Shown: piece after piece, positions 11,778-23,045 of the stretch
How the letters are laid out: each line of letters opens with the position of its first letter
Numbering within the stretch: the stretch's first letter is position 1
Assembly: GCF_963583255.1 (NCBI RefSeq)
Contig: NC_084805.1
Span: 11,586,827-11,650,826 of the forward strand
From: Pyrus communis
Taxonomy: Eukaryota > Streptophyta > Magnoliopsida > Rosales > Rosaceae
Direction: 5' to 3'
DNA: 64,000 nucleotides
Notes under the pieces: model-generated
Told to the model about the DNA's origin: nothing
The model's input: only the letters and a program-made list of their open reading frames with translations
Database searches by the model: none
Translations under genes and position numbers: made by a program

Positions 11778-12782
11778 GAACTCCAGGTTAGTTACCCGAA
11801 ACTTTGAGAAATACCATTGTAACCATAATTTGACCATCCAGATTGGTCCATTAAGGTTGGTCTCAAATGGTTCGCCTTAAGTCATCTTAAAAATGAGTGG
11901 TAAATATGAGAGAGAAGGAAGGGGCCCGTGGCGAAATCGTCAAAATTATGAAGAGCTTCTACTAAAGGGATCTACTCAACCTTCACTCCCTTAGATTTGT
12001 TAGGGAAGACATGCTTGTTAAACCAATACAAAAGGAAGTACATGTGCTCTTGATCTAAGTTGGCATTGGAAGAGTCTGCACCAAAATTCTTTTTCACAAA
12101 AGGGATGAAACCCTTAAAAGAGGTCCCATAACTCTTAAAAGTTGCAGAGTTATATTCTAGCTGAAGTGCCTGAAGTCTCAGCAGTCGGATGAGAAGGTAG
12201 AGCCTAGTCATGAGTCACATCCAAGATTATGCCCCATGGTCTCAGCCCAAAAACTTGTGCCATATCCAGGATAGTTAGAGACATGGGGCCCATCCTGAAA
12301 TCAAAGGTGTTGGTGCCTGAGTTCTAGAAGAGGAGAGCGGTGGTCAGTAGCTCGGGCTTAACATCCACGGTGGTCTTTGAGAGCATTATCAGTTCGTAGA
12401 TGCCATTGTTCATCCATTTCCTTTTGAAGATAGGTTTGAGCTCGTCTATCCACTTAACCCAGACATCATCATTCATCAGAGGAAAGCCGCGGCGGTGGTT
12501 TGACCATTTAGAAGAGGAAATGCTCGACTCAACCATAAACGGGTTCGGAGTAAACCAATTGGCCTTCGGCATGTTGGTTTCTACTACAATTGGAATTTAA
12601 GAAGTCCACACAGGTCCTAGTGAGTGTACTTCCCCCTCTTCAAAGAAAAGCTCAGAATGCAGGCCTACCCGAGCGCAATGAAGGTTGTTGAGCAAACGGC
12701 GCATGGTGATAATACCCTTACCAAATTCATAAGAAGATTGAGTTTGAGTGGTTGATCAAGTATTGGTAGTTTTTGGGGCCAT
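11778..12782 (-). pseudogene. Plant mobile domain (PMD) pseudogene, 5' and central part
   Basis: Minus-strand frames carry hallmark PMD stretches: WVKWIDELKPIFKRKWMNNG and LIMLSKTTVDVKPELLTTAL (about 12330-12480); SGTNTFDFRMGPMSLTILDM (about 12255-12315); FVKKNFGADSSNANLDQEHM and YWFNKHVFPNKSKGVKVE (11972-12100). In-frame stops break it, for instance TAG where the family has the W of FWN (about 12327), and a TGA a few codons after the ATG at 12782. The end of this segment runs into the Athila TSD and continues at 201-1. It is probably the cargo of an older retroelement, since a plus-strand promoter-like region lies just to its right. Confidence 0.75.
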
Positions 12783-14209
12783 TGTTTGAGGTTAAGGGAT
12801 AAGAAGAATTTAAGTTAGAAGGAAGGAAGAAGCCAAAAAAAAGGTTTTTAGGAATTCTGGGAATTATGGGAAGTTTCAAGAATTTGAAGGTTTGAAATGA
12901 CTTAAAGTATTTTACCAAGGGATTAAAAAGGACTATGCAGTTGATTATTGATAGAGATAGTGAGTTAGTGGAAAGGTTCTTGTTAACCAACAATTGCTTT
13001 AAAACGGTCCGAGTCCCGAGTGATGGCACGGGCAGCTATTCAATCATTATTTACGCCTCGGTTTACAGACTCAACAACGATTGAAGAAGGCACTGTTTGG
13101 GTTAATATTTGAACTTTGGACTTAAAGGAATGCCAGCACCAAGCCCAGCCATCCATCTCAAGACAATATGGCGACCCCTCATTAATGAAAAGGTTATGTG
13201 CTAACATGGGAAGTGAGAACTGATGGAAATCAACCTACTCGCATCCCAAAAGCACTTTCTAATGGCAGAACATGTAAAAAAATGTGATGATTCACTGAAG
13301 TGCTTTCGGGCAAAGCTTGCAACAGTCAAGATAAAATGTCTATAAAAGGAGGAATAAGCCTCAGAGACAAAGACACTCAACCAATCAAACAAACAAACAC
13401 ACAAACTTTACTCTCAAGCCATATTTGCATCTCAAAACTGTAATCAGCCCAGATTTCAATCATTTTTAGGATCATTCCCTACAAAAGCCATCTTTTGTCT
13501 AGTTTAAAGCTCTACTATCACCCCTAGTGGCATAGTATCGATTCTCTTATGCAAACTTATTTACCATCCATCCCTTTTAAACACACAACCCTCTGTAATC
13601 ACAAAGGAAAGAGATTGCAAAACGTTCGACCTTGCACGACAAGGTGAAATCTTGCCTAACTCTCTTTGTTTTGTCTTTCAATTTGTAGATCTGGTATTAT
13701 GATGTACTATCCAGTATATGTTCAAGTTATTTCCAATCAGTTGGTGACCAAAAGTTCTATTGGTCCTCAGATCTGGTTCACTTAGTGGTTTTACTATTAT
13801 AAAAGCCAAAATGAGGATTGAACTGATGACTTAGTCAAATCTGGATTCCCACCTTTTAAGGCATACAAGATAATGAACAAAAAGTCCTTGATCTCAAGGC
13901 ATAGAAAAGAACTTAATGCAGACTTAACCCATCTACGACAATCCTTTGATAACAAGAAGTCAGAATAACTTGGGGCGCAAGTAGTCGACTTAAACACACT
14001 TGTTCTACATCTGTCATACTGAGATGGCAATGGCATGCCTAAGCACTTAGTTAGTTTTGATTGCGAGCCTCAAAGCCTACACCTAAGGCCCCACAAAGGC
14101 ACCTTTCAGAACTAACTCTGTTCTCCTCTTGCAGCCTCTCAACAAGCAAGAGCCCGATAAACGACCAAAGTGCCAACTCTTCAGGGAGCTGTGTGCTCGC
14201 ACTAGGGAT
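12783..14209. other. Non-coding flank of the PMD-carrying element, LTR-like
   Basis: No convincing gene. On the plus strand a TATA-like CTATAAAAGGAGG at about 13338 is followed by an A/C-rich untranslated-looking stretch and a T-rich tail near 13680. This resembles the promoter, R and U5 order of an LTR, but I could not find both ends. It is probably part of the same old element as the PMD pseudogene. Confidence 0.4.
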
Positions 14210-14214
14210 CCTCC

Positions 14215-15590
14215 TGATGCGAGAATTATACGCACACAAATTAAACCCTCTTTTTGTCAATTGTAGTATAAGTATAAGTAGGGATCGTTCTGGACCGGGG
14301 ATTATGAGGGATTGTTAATCACTTGGATTTGACTCAAAAACGTAAAAACACAATATAAAACACTAAACTAGACTCAAAGAATGCAAAACTAAACTTTAAA
14401 ACACTCAAACAAACTAAAAGACTCAAAACAGCACAAACACACTCAAATCTGCCTAAAAACCACTTTCTGGGCAGTTTTGAGTATAAACACAAATTTGGAC
14501 GAAATTAAGTTGTAACTTGACTCAAGACTCTTAAAAACACAAACTAAATTGATTTCTAACTAATTTGACATTAAAGTAAAGGGGGATTTAGGTTTATACG
14601 AAATTAAATTAAATGTACAGATTGTAAATTAAAACAGAATATAAATATGAAATTGATGAAATGGAATGAATGGATGATAGAATAGCTAAAGGGTTCATCT
14701 CCATACATGTTACACTTGCATAATAAAACGATTTCCAATTGCATTTCAATAAACCATGAATTCTCAACGCTCCAAGTTAATTAGGTCCGCTTAAATTAAC
14801 TTTCAAATCTTCCTAACGTTATTGAATTGGATGATTGCATACGACAACCCAAAACATTCCCCACAAGTCCTCTACATGATTGCATAATAGAGATACAAGC
14901 AAGAATCATTACGCTCTATGAAAATTATAAGTGTTGACGAGGCATTCGTTACTATGGAATACGCATGAAACTTATGCCAAGAATTCGTTTAACGCGATTG
15001 TTTATAAGCAACCTCCACTACTTGTGAATATAAGTTCGTAACTATTAGGTGAAACTCACTTATATTCTAGCGTCATATTCATGCATGAAAATTAAGTGTG
15101 CACTCTCAATAAACATACATAAATAAGTTATCAATCAAACGGTTAAACAAATTGAATCCACAACTTATGAAACGCAATTAGAAGTAATCAAATCAAAATG
15201 CAAGCATAAACATATATTTCGAATCCCCCCCTAGCCAAGGGGGGTTTAGTTCCTCATACGTACAAAACAAAGAGAATCAAAGAAACACCTAAACATTCCA
15301 ACAACTCAAACTTGAATTGTATGAACGTTTAGGCCCTCTTCTCTTCCATTCCTCATTCGTACAAAACAAAGAGTATTGAAATTCAACATTGAAATCAAAG
15401 AAACACCTAAACATTCCAACAACTCAAACTTGAATTGTATGAACGTTTAGGCCCTCTTATCTTCCTCTTCGTTGTAGCACAAGGTCTAAGGATAGTTTTA
15501 TAGTGTGAATGGTTTGGGGAGTGGTGAAAATGGATGGATGGTGGTGTTTGGATTAATAGGGAAACTCATGGCCAAGGACTGGTGTTTTTG
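14215..15590 (-). repeat. 3' LTR (partial or mosaic) of the Athila derivative
   Basis: Starts TGATGCGAGAATTATACGCA. About 1.02 kb matches 17922-18950 with roughly eight differences. Beyond about 15255 the two copies differ by indels and substitutions, including a local duplication (15250-15330 again at 15355-15450), and homology fades near 15590. The expected TGATAGGAGC end and polypurine tract are not visible. Confidence 0.75.
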
Positions 15591-16933
15591 GTGAATTTCT
15601 GAATATGGAAGAATGTAATTAACAAAGAGAAGAGTTTAGGGACACAAATCTGGTTATGGAGTGTAAATTCCATCTTCTCTTTGGTGATTGCATTGAGGCA
15701 TTGATCTTTGTGATTCCACAGGCTTACTCTTGCACTGGTTTCCGCCCATCGTTGATTTTCCTTTGTGCTACTCTTGAACTGGGCAGCAGGATTCTTTTGG
15801 TCTTCCCCGAAGGTCTGAGCTTCCTCCTTTTATCTGTTTCTTTGTTCAATCTTTCCAATTCGTATTGAAGAGGGTTAGAGGATAGCTCAGCATATGCAGT
15901 TGTTGCTTGTCTCTACATGCTTCAATGTATCATTTTCACTTGCCTTACTCGCTCCCCTTTGCAGAAGTGGTCCCTTATCTGGAAGTGTATCAACCGTTGA
16001 AGATGACTACTCGAGAGCAACGCTAGGTAAGCAATCAGGAATAGATTCCAGGCAGTTGGCTCCAACTCGGAAGACTGACTCCAAGTGCCGGCTGATTGCT
16101 TCTTTCACTTTGCCATGCGAGTAAGAACAAGGACAAAGAAAAAGACAGGGAAAGAGCATGATATGAGATACTTTTGCTTTTGACCTTGATGATATGAGAT
16201 ACCTTTGCTTTTGAAGAAGCGGTGAATGAATCAGCACATGTATTTGTTGTGCTGTTTCCTCCTGGGTCATCTGTACTCCAGGCATCTGGTATCATCTTTG
16301 GGGAAGAAGAAAAAATTGAGTATTTCGAAAGGCTTTGCTGGGAGTGCGGCCTCAGAGGTGAGGAAGAGTTGGGCATTTTCTTCAGGTCTGCCTTGCCATA
16401 AAAGACGAATGTCGACATATATAGAGATAATATCAAGTGGTGGTACTGTTCTTTTACCCTTGTTGACAAACGTCTTTTCGATATCTGAACGACGCCTCTT
16501 TGATTTCTGAGCAGGCGCCTCTTCGATTTCTGAGCAGGCGGCCCTTCGCTTTCTGAACGACACGTAGTAGTGCGGATGGGACTCCTTTTGACAAAGCTGC
16601 ACGCGTTTTCTGAAAAGCAGAGAAAACGTCGCCGAACTTTGCGCTTGTCGGCTAAAGATGTGTAGTTACGATGATGGCCTCCACGTGCTTTCACCTTTGT
16701 CAGAGATCTTTTGACAAAGTTGAACGCGTTTTCTGAAAAGCCGAGAGATCGTCGCCGAACTTTACGCAGGAAATTCTGGCTTTTTGAATCGGTGGACGCG
16801 TCGCCTTGGCTTTTTATAGAGCTATCGATCACCCCAACAAACACACTCTGAAGATTTCCCATTCTTGAAAATCGTCTCTGGCCCTTTGAAATTTAACTCC
16901 ATCCACCCCTTCTCTTTGAACACTTTTGAAAAA
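15591..16933. other. Non-element DNA upstream of the antisense ORF
   Basis: Unrelated to the intact Athila. No convincing gene; long minus-strand frames at 16035-16862 are low-complexity S/R/K-rich and shift register around short repeats. Two ~55-base direct repeats centred on ACGCGTTTTCTGAAAAGC (about 16589-16648 and 16713-16768) and a TATA-like TTTTTATAGAGC near 16812 could form a promoter for the plus-strand ORF. Confidence 0.4.
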
Positions 16934-17620
16934 ATGGCAAACCCATCGAACCTTAGCTTAGGATTGAGTCTCAGCAGTGATACGGGCGCGCCGCGTCAAG
17001 GTAACGTATGGCGCCCTTCTTTCTTATCTTCTAATGGTCCTCTTACAGGTGAAGACTCCGTGATGCAGGACGCCACAACAGCTACAATAGTAGCTAGGAA
17101 CCTCCTCACTCCAAAAGATAGTAGGCTGCTGTCAGGACCGTCCGATGAGTTGGCCGTTCAAGAGTCCCTCGCTCTTAGTGTTCAGTGTGCGAGCTCTGTG
17201 TCCAACATGGGCCAACGCCTGCTTGCCCGCTCCCGTCAGGTGGAATCATTGATGGCAGAGGTGGAAAGTCTTAAGCAAGAGATCCAGCAGCTTAAGTACG
17301 AGAATAAAAGTTTGCATGTGCTTACAAATAACTATTCGTCGGGCATGAAGAGGAAGCTTGATGAGCTGCAAGAATCTGAGGGTCGAATTCAAAGTGACCG
17401 TCAAAGGCTTGCGGCTTATCTCCAGAGGCACCTTTTTCCTGGGTCATCCAGCGCTTGGCCAAGTATTGAGGCCTGGAATGCTCTAGCTCCGATGCCTCCC
17501 GCTCCGATGCCTTCCGCTCCGATGCCTCCCGCTTCTATGCCTCCTGCTTCTATGTCTTCCGCTTCTATGCCTTCTGCTCCGATGCCTCGTAGTGGGGCTT
17601 CACGTAAACAACCTCTGTGA
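16934..17620 (+). CDS. Uncharacterised retroelement-borne ORF, coiled-coil type
   Basis: 228-residue ORF starting at ATG 16934 (MANPSNLSLGLSLSSDTGA). I recognise it only as resembling uncharacterised proteins recurrent in plant genomes within transposon-like contexts; function unknown. Residues about 85-160 are rich in E, K, L and Q with heptad-like spacing (QVESLMAEVESLKQEIQQLK), suggesting a coiled coil. The C-terminus is a degenerate run of PMPPA/PMPSA/SMPPA pentapeptide repeats ending RKQPL. No zinc finger, catalytic motif, signal peptide or membrane segment is seen. It lies inside the Athila derivative in the opposite orientation, just past the gag stub, so it would need its own promoter. 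The TATA-like site near 16812 and paired repeats upstream are candidates. Intact frame over 228 codons hints at selection or recent capture. Confidence 0.6.
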   Translation: MANPSNLSLGLSLSSDTGAPRQGNVWRPSFLSSNGPLTGEDSVMQDATTATIVARNLLTPKDSRLLSGPSDELAVQESLALSVQCASSVSNMGQRLLARSRQVESLMAEVESLKQEIQQLKYENKSLHVLTNNYSSGMKRKLDELQESEGRIQSDRQRLAAYLQRHLFPGSSSAWPSIEAWNALAPMPPAPMPSAPMPPASMPPASMSSASMPSAPMPRSGASRKQPL

Positions 17621-17694
17621 AGGCTCCATCTTTCTCCATGTTTAGTTTTTTTTTTTTTTTTTTTTATGAACATGCTTTGTTTTATTCAGTGCAT

Positions 17695-17749
17695 TGGGTT
17701 GCCTCCCAAGTAGCGCTTTCTTTTACGTCTTGCAGCCGGACGAAGAACC
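17695..17749 (-). other. Post-pol block retained in the deletion derivative
   Basis: Reverse complement matches 7885-7940 of the intact Athila (GCGCTACTTGGGAGGCAACC core), here placed only a few bases after the gag stub. It marks the right side of the gag-pol deletion. Confidence 0.8.
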
Positions 17750-17752
17750 CAA

Positions 17753-17797
17753 TCACTCCAGGATATGTTCACGAATCGGATGAGAACTCCGAGTCAT
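17753..17797 (-). pseudogene. 14-codon gag stub
   Basis: Minus-strand ATG at 17797 gives MTRSSHPIREHILE then TGA. The intact element begins [14 protein letters not shown], so this is the start of gag cut off by the deletion. The upstream leader (T-rich, ending CAGGTACTAG) is also conserved. Confidence 0.8.
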
Positions 17798-17898
17798 AAA
17801 CTAGTACCTGAAAAAAGAAACAAAACAAGATTAAGAATCTGGAATAAAATAAAAACAAACGAAAATAAAACAATCCAAGGGATTAGCAAATTTTCTAA

Positions 17899-17916
17899 TC
17901 CCCGGCAACGGCGCCA
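17899..17916 (-). other. Primer binding site, tRNA-Asp
   Basis: Plus-strand TCCCCGGCAACGGCGCCA is the 3' end of tRNA-Asp itself, so the minus strand carries the 18-base complement, six bases from the 5' LTR. Confidence 0.9.
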
Positions 17917-17921
17917 AAATT

Positions 17922-20529
17922 TGATGCGAGAATTATACGCACACAAATTAAACCCTCTTTTTGTCAATTGTAGTATAAGTATAAGTAGGGATCGTTCTGG
18001 ACCGGGGATTAGGAGGGATTGTTAATCACTTGGATTTGACTCAAAAACGTAAAAACACAATATAAAACACTAAACTAGACTCAAAGAATGCAAAACTAAA
18101 CTTTAAAACACTCAAACAAACTAAAAGACTCAAAACAGCACAAACACACTCAAATCTGCCTAAAAACCACTTTCTGGGCAGTTTTGAGTATAAACACAAA
18201 TTTGGACGAAATTAAGTTGTAACTTGACTCAAGACTCTTAAAAACACAAACTAAATTGATTTCTAACTAATTTGACATTAAAGTAAAGGGGGATTTAGGT
18301 TTATACGAAATTAAATTAAATGTACAGATTGTAAATTAAAACAGAATGTAAATATGAAATTGATGAAATGGAATGAATGGATGATAGAATAGCTAAGGGG
18401 TTCATCTCCATACATGTTACACTTGCATAATAAAACGATTTCCAATTGCATTTCAATAAACCATGAATTCTCAACACTCCAAGTTAATTAGGTTCGCTTA
18501 AATTAACTTTCAAATCTTCCTAACGTTATTGAATTGGATGATTGCATACGACAACCCAAAACATTCCCCACAAGTCCTCTACATGATTGCATAATAGAGA
18601 TACAAGCAAGAATCATTACGCTCTATGAAAATTATAAGTGTTGATGAGGCATTCGTTACTATGGAATACGCATGAAACTTATGCCAAGAATTTGTTTAAC
18701 GCGATTGTTTATAAGCAACCTCCACTACTTGTGAATATAAGTTCGTAACTATTAGGTGAAACTCACTTATATTCTAGCGTCATATTCATGCATGAAAATT
18801 AAGTGTGCACTCTCAATAAACATACATAAATAAGTTATCAATCAAACGGTTAAACAAATTGAATCCACAACTTATGAAACGCAATTAGAAGTAATCAAAT
18901 CAAAATGCAAGCATAAACATATATTTCGAATCCCCCCCTAGCCAAGGGGGGGTTTAGTTCCTCATGGTACATGGTTCCTCATGCGTACAAAACAAAGAGA
19001 ATCAAAGAAACACCTAAACATTCCAACAACTCAAACTTGAATTGTATGAACGTTTAGGCACTCTTCTCTTCCTCGTTGTTGTATCACAAGGTCTAAGGTG
19101 AGTTTTGGGATAGTGTGAAGTGTTTTGGAGGGATGGGGAGTGGTTGGAGTGGTGTTTGGATTAGTAGGGAAGGCACGGCCAAAGGGGGAAGTGTTTGTGT
19201 TGTGTTATGTACAATGGAATGGAAGTGTGGGATTGAATGCCAATGGTTGTGTGTGGAATGAATGGTTTTATAGGGAGAGAATGGGAGAGAAATGGGAGTG
19301 AATGTGGCTTAATGATGAAGGGTGAAAGCTGGAAAGCATGTGGCAAGGTGTGTGTATGTGCTGGAATGGTGTGTGTATGCACGGGTTTGGGAAGTTTTTG
19401 ATGATTTTCTGGCTGCATGATGAAGAGTTAATAAATAATGCATGTAGGTGGCTGCAATGATGAAGAGTGAAAACTGGAAAGGGTATGAAATGCACGGCAA
19501 AAAGGGGTTAATGGTGCTAAAAATGCATGTGAAAGCATGTGAAAGCTGGAAATGGGATGGGTAGCCACGGCATTAAGTGTGGATGAGCTGGAAATGCATG
19601 TGAAGATGCTAGAATTGTAAGGGTTGTGCACGGCATTGGCTTTGTTTAGGAATGATTGAATACATGTGGCTGATTTATGAAGAGTGAATGCATGTGGCTG
19701 ATAAGTATGAATGATTATGGATGCATGTGCAATGTTTTAAAGGATGGAATGCATGTGAATATGATGGAAATCTGATGGGAACTCACGGCAAGGATGATTT
19801 CTGGTGGTGAATGGGTGTATGTTTGAATGATTAAAGGGACATGTGGGTTGGAAATGATGAAGGAAATGCATGTGAGTAACAACTAGATATGTTGATGAAT
19901 GCATGTGGAATGTTTGTGGTGAGTGAATGTGCACGGCAATGAGTGATTTCTGGTGGTGAATGGGTGATGCAATTGCATGTGGATTAGGTTGTGAAAGCAT
20001 GTGAATGCATGTGTTGATTTATGAAGATGCATGTGCAATGAAGTGGAATGACAGCTAGGTTGAATATGCATGTGGAATGGCTTCATTTCTGAAATGTTGA
20101 ATGATTACTTGGTGAGGGGATGCACGGCATGGGTAGCGTTTGTGTGAATGATGGCAGATTTGTGTGGATGATATGTTTAGGGTCTTGTAAGGGTGGAAAT
20201 GCATGTGGAGTGCATGATTGTTTATGATGATGTGCACGGCAAGGGTGGTTTGGAAAGGTTTAAATGTCCTAAAACTAAAGGGAACAAGGTTCCAACACTT
20301 TGGTCTTCAATTAGGTCTTCAATTTCGTCCAACACTTTGGCTCCAAGCATAAGCTATCCATCCTTAGCCCAAAAGTGCTCCAAAAGTCTCCAAAATGCAT
20401 CTTTTTGCTCCTTTAGCCCTTTGGACCTACAAACACACGAAAATAGCTTAAAGTACTAAAATAACTAAAGAAACATAACGTAAATGCACGAGAACAAGCC
20501 ATTTAAGTCGCATGAATATGCTCCTATCA
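17922..20529 (-). repeat. 5' LTR of the Athila derivative
   Basis: 2608 bases, minus orientation, outer end TGATAGGAGCATATTCATGC as in the intact Athila and inner end TATAATTCTCGCATCA. U3 (19080-20400) is full of short repeated ATGCATGTG and GCACGGCA-like words. It is longer than the 1995-base LTR of the intact element and clearly a different subfamily. Confidence 0.85.
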
Positions 20530-20534
20530 CCTCC

Positions 20535-21660
20535 CCAGCGAAATTCCTACCCGAACACTTAGTTTGTTATGACATGTGATTACTGATTAGGTTGTTGTGT
20601 GTTTTTGTTTTTCTTGTTTGCTAAATGGAAACTAGGTCTGGTTTTGTGTTTAATTCTTCTGTTTGGTTTAACTATGATGGACAATGAATAAATTACTGTC
20701 TATGCGGTCAAGTTGTTGTGGGATTTGGGGATGAAAAATTAGAAATAGAGTTGGGGTAGATTTGGTTTAAGCATTGTGAATTATTACAATTATAAGTTAT
20801 TGACACAAAAATAAATAAATAAATAAATAAATAAAACGATAAGTTGTTATGCCTTTAAGTTCCGTTTATTTGCTGTTCAGCATTGTGAAACGTGTGAATA
20901 TTATAAGCCAACTTAAGTTCATTGCGTGGTAATGCAAGTTTCTCTTATTTGCTAAGTTGCAATGCTATGTGACTTTAGACATCATATATATTGTGTGACG
21001 TTAGACCAAATCAAGCTGAACTGAATTGAAACTGAGAAAAAAATCAAATCAAACTAAACCGAACAATACTTTCAGTTTGGTTTTTGGTTTCAGCAAAAAA
21101 CCGATTGCCCCTACTTCCTACCTAGAGTAACTAGCAGCTGTTACACCAAAAAGCACTAAAAAAATGTGGTAGAACGATTTTAAATTTCTCGTGAGAGTAA
21201 ACCCTAGTTAGACTTATAAAATTAACTTTCTTCATCACATGGCGAAACATGTAGCCTTTATATGCACACTAGCCTTCATGCACGCGCTCATGCACATGTA
21301 GAAGGCATTTTTTGAACCACGGCGTGCAACGATGGACTTACATGTTTAAATGTTTTTATATAAAAAAATAAAGAAACTGTACAAAAAGAATTAATTATGC
21401 ATGCAGAAGACATTTTATAAACTACAACGTGCTACTATGGACTTACATATTTTAAATGTATTTATATCAAAAAATAAAAACTGTACAAAAGGAATTAATT
21501 ATTAAAAAAGCACTGTTTATATGACGAAAATACACATGCATTATTTGGTGCATAATTTTGGATTGCTTTTGAGCTCTTTTGTTTTGGGGGCATTTTTGTC
21601 CACTTGTTTTTGGTGAAGCTTGTGACCTCAAAAACACTATTCACTTTAGTGTTGGCTTTA
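20535..21660. other. AT-rich intergenic DNA
   Basis: No gene seen. Contains an AAAT-type microsatellite (about 20805-20834). From about 21230 there are partial copies of a repeat also present further right (CACGCGCTCATGCAC, GACTTACATGTTTTAAATG). Confidence 0.6.
20805..20834. repeat. (AATA)n microsatellite
   Basis: About seven tandem AATA units. Confidence 0.9.
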
Positions 21661-23045
21661 TATATACTAGCCTTCATGCACGCGCTCGCGCGCGTGCAGA
21701 AGGCATTTTTATATGCGACTTACACGTTTTAAATGTATTTATTTGCGTAAATTGACAAAAGGAAAGTCAAATATGTAAAGTAAATGAATAATCTTAAATG
21801 ATGCTAGAAGAAACCCCTCATTAACCAATTAAAGCAACTGAATCCACATAATAAAATCAGTATCTATTGAATTTATATTAAGAATAGAGAAAATAATATT
21901 TAATAAACAACTTATTGAATCACATTATTGCTAGCTCATTGTGAGGTTAGGCCCACCTCCTCCCCTTTAGTGTAGATAATATCGTTTGTTAAAAAAAAAA
22001 AAAAAAAAAAACAATCATTTGACAACTAATATAATTATATTATTATCGATGTTTTGAACATATTTAAAAATAAAAATAATATTTAATGAACAATTGATTA
22101 AATCACATTATTGGTAGCCTATTATGAGATACTAATTATGAAAAAAAAAATGTACAAAAAAAAAAGTAATTATTAAAAACACTGTTAAAATGAAGAAAAT
22201 ACCCCTGCCACATTTGATGCATTCTTTTTGGTTGCTTTTGAAGTTTTTTGCTTGAGGGGCATTTTTGTCCCTTTATTTTTATTTTTTTTTTTTTGTGAAG
22301 CTAATGATACCAAAAAACACTGTTCATTGGGCCCTTAGCTTTATATATAAAGAATTTTTGAATCACGCGTAGTACGCGTGACTTACATGTTTTAAATGTA
22401 TTTATATGTGTAAATTGATAAAAGGAAAGTCAAATATTTGAAGTAAATGAATAATCTTAGATCATGCTAGAAGAAACCCCTCATAAACCAATTAAAGCAG
22501 CTGAATTCACATAGTAAAATCGGTCTTTATTGAATTTATATTAAGAGTAGAGAAATAATATTTAATAAACAACTCATTAAATCAAATTATTACTAGCTCA
22601 TTGCGAGGCTGAGCCCACCCCCTCCGCCTTAATGTAGATAATATTGTTTGTTCAAAAAAAAAAAAAAAGTAATCATTTGACAACTAATTTAATCACATTA
22701 TTATCCGCGTGTGAAAAACCTTTTTTATACCCGGCATTACACGACTCTTAAGATGTTTTGAACGTGATTAAAAATAGAGAAAATAATATTTAATGAACAA
22801 CTGATTGAATCACAATATTGCTAATCTATTGTGAGGTACTAATTATTAAAAAAAAACTATACAAAAAAATTAATTATTAAAAAAACACTGTTAAAATGAT
22901 GAAAATACCCCTATCACATTTGATGTATTATCTTGGGTTGCTTTTGAAGTTTTTTTTAAGGGGCATTTTTGTCCAATTATTTTTGGTGAAGCTTGTGACA
23001 CCAAAAGCACTATTCATTGGGCCCTTAGCTTTATATATAAAGATG
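21660..23045. repeat. ~0.7-kb tandem repeat, two degenerate units
   Basis: Unit 1 about 21660-22330 and unit 2 about 22331-23045. Each contains GACTTACA.GTTTTAAATG, then ATGCTAGAAGAAACCCCTCA, TAGCTCATTG.GAGG.T.. and TTTAGTGTAGATAATAT followed by an A-run, and ends CATTGGGCCCTTAGCTTTAT. The A-run tail with the preceding block looks like the 3' end of the SINE family seen elsewhere in the window. No coding potential. Confidence 0.75.

Larger units (their letters stand above)
14215..20529 (-). mobile_element. Athila-family deletion derivative (LARD-like) with antisense ORF
   Basis: A minus-strand LTR element bounded by the 5-base duplication CCTCC (14210-14214 and 20530-20534). Its 5' LTR is 17922-20529, followed by a tRNA-Asp primer site (17899-17916), a leader homologous to the intact Athila leader, and a 14-codon stub of gag (17753-17797). 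It then passes directly into the block that in the intact element follows pol (17695-17749). Nearly all of gag-pol is therefore missing. In its place is about 2 kb of unrelated sequence carrying an ORF on the plus strand (16934-17620), antisense to the element. The 3' LTR (from 14215) matches the 5' LTR closely for about 1 kb and then diverges. It must depend on another element's proteins for movement. Confidence 0.85.

Noticed and set aside
16035..16862. 275-codon minus-strand ORF as a gene
   Set aside because: Low-complexity S/R/K composition, overlaps short repeats and the presumed promoter of the plus-strand ORF, no recognisable domain.
17899..17916. tRNA-Asp gene
   Set aside because: Only the 18 terminal nucleotides including CCA are present; it is a primer binding site.
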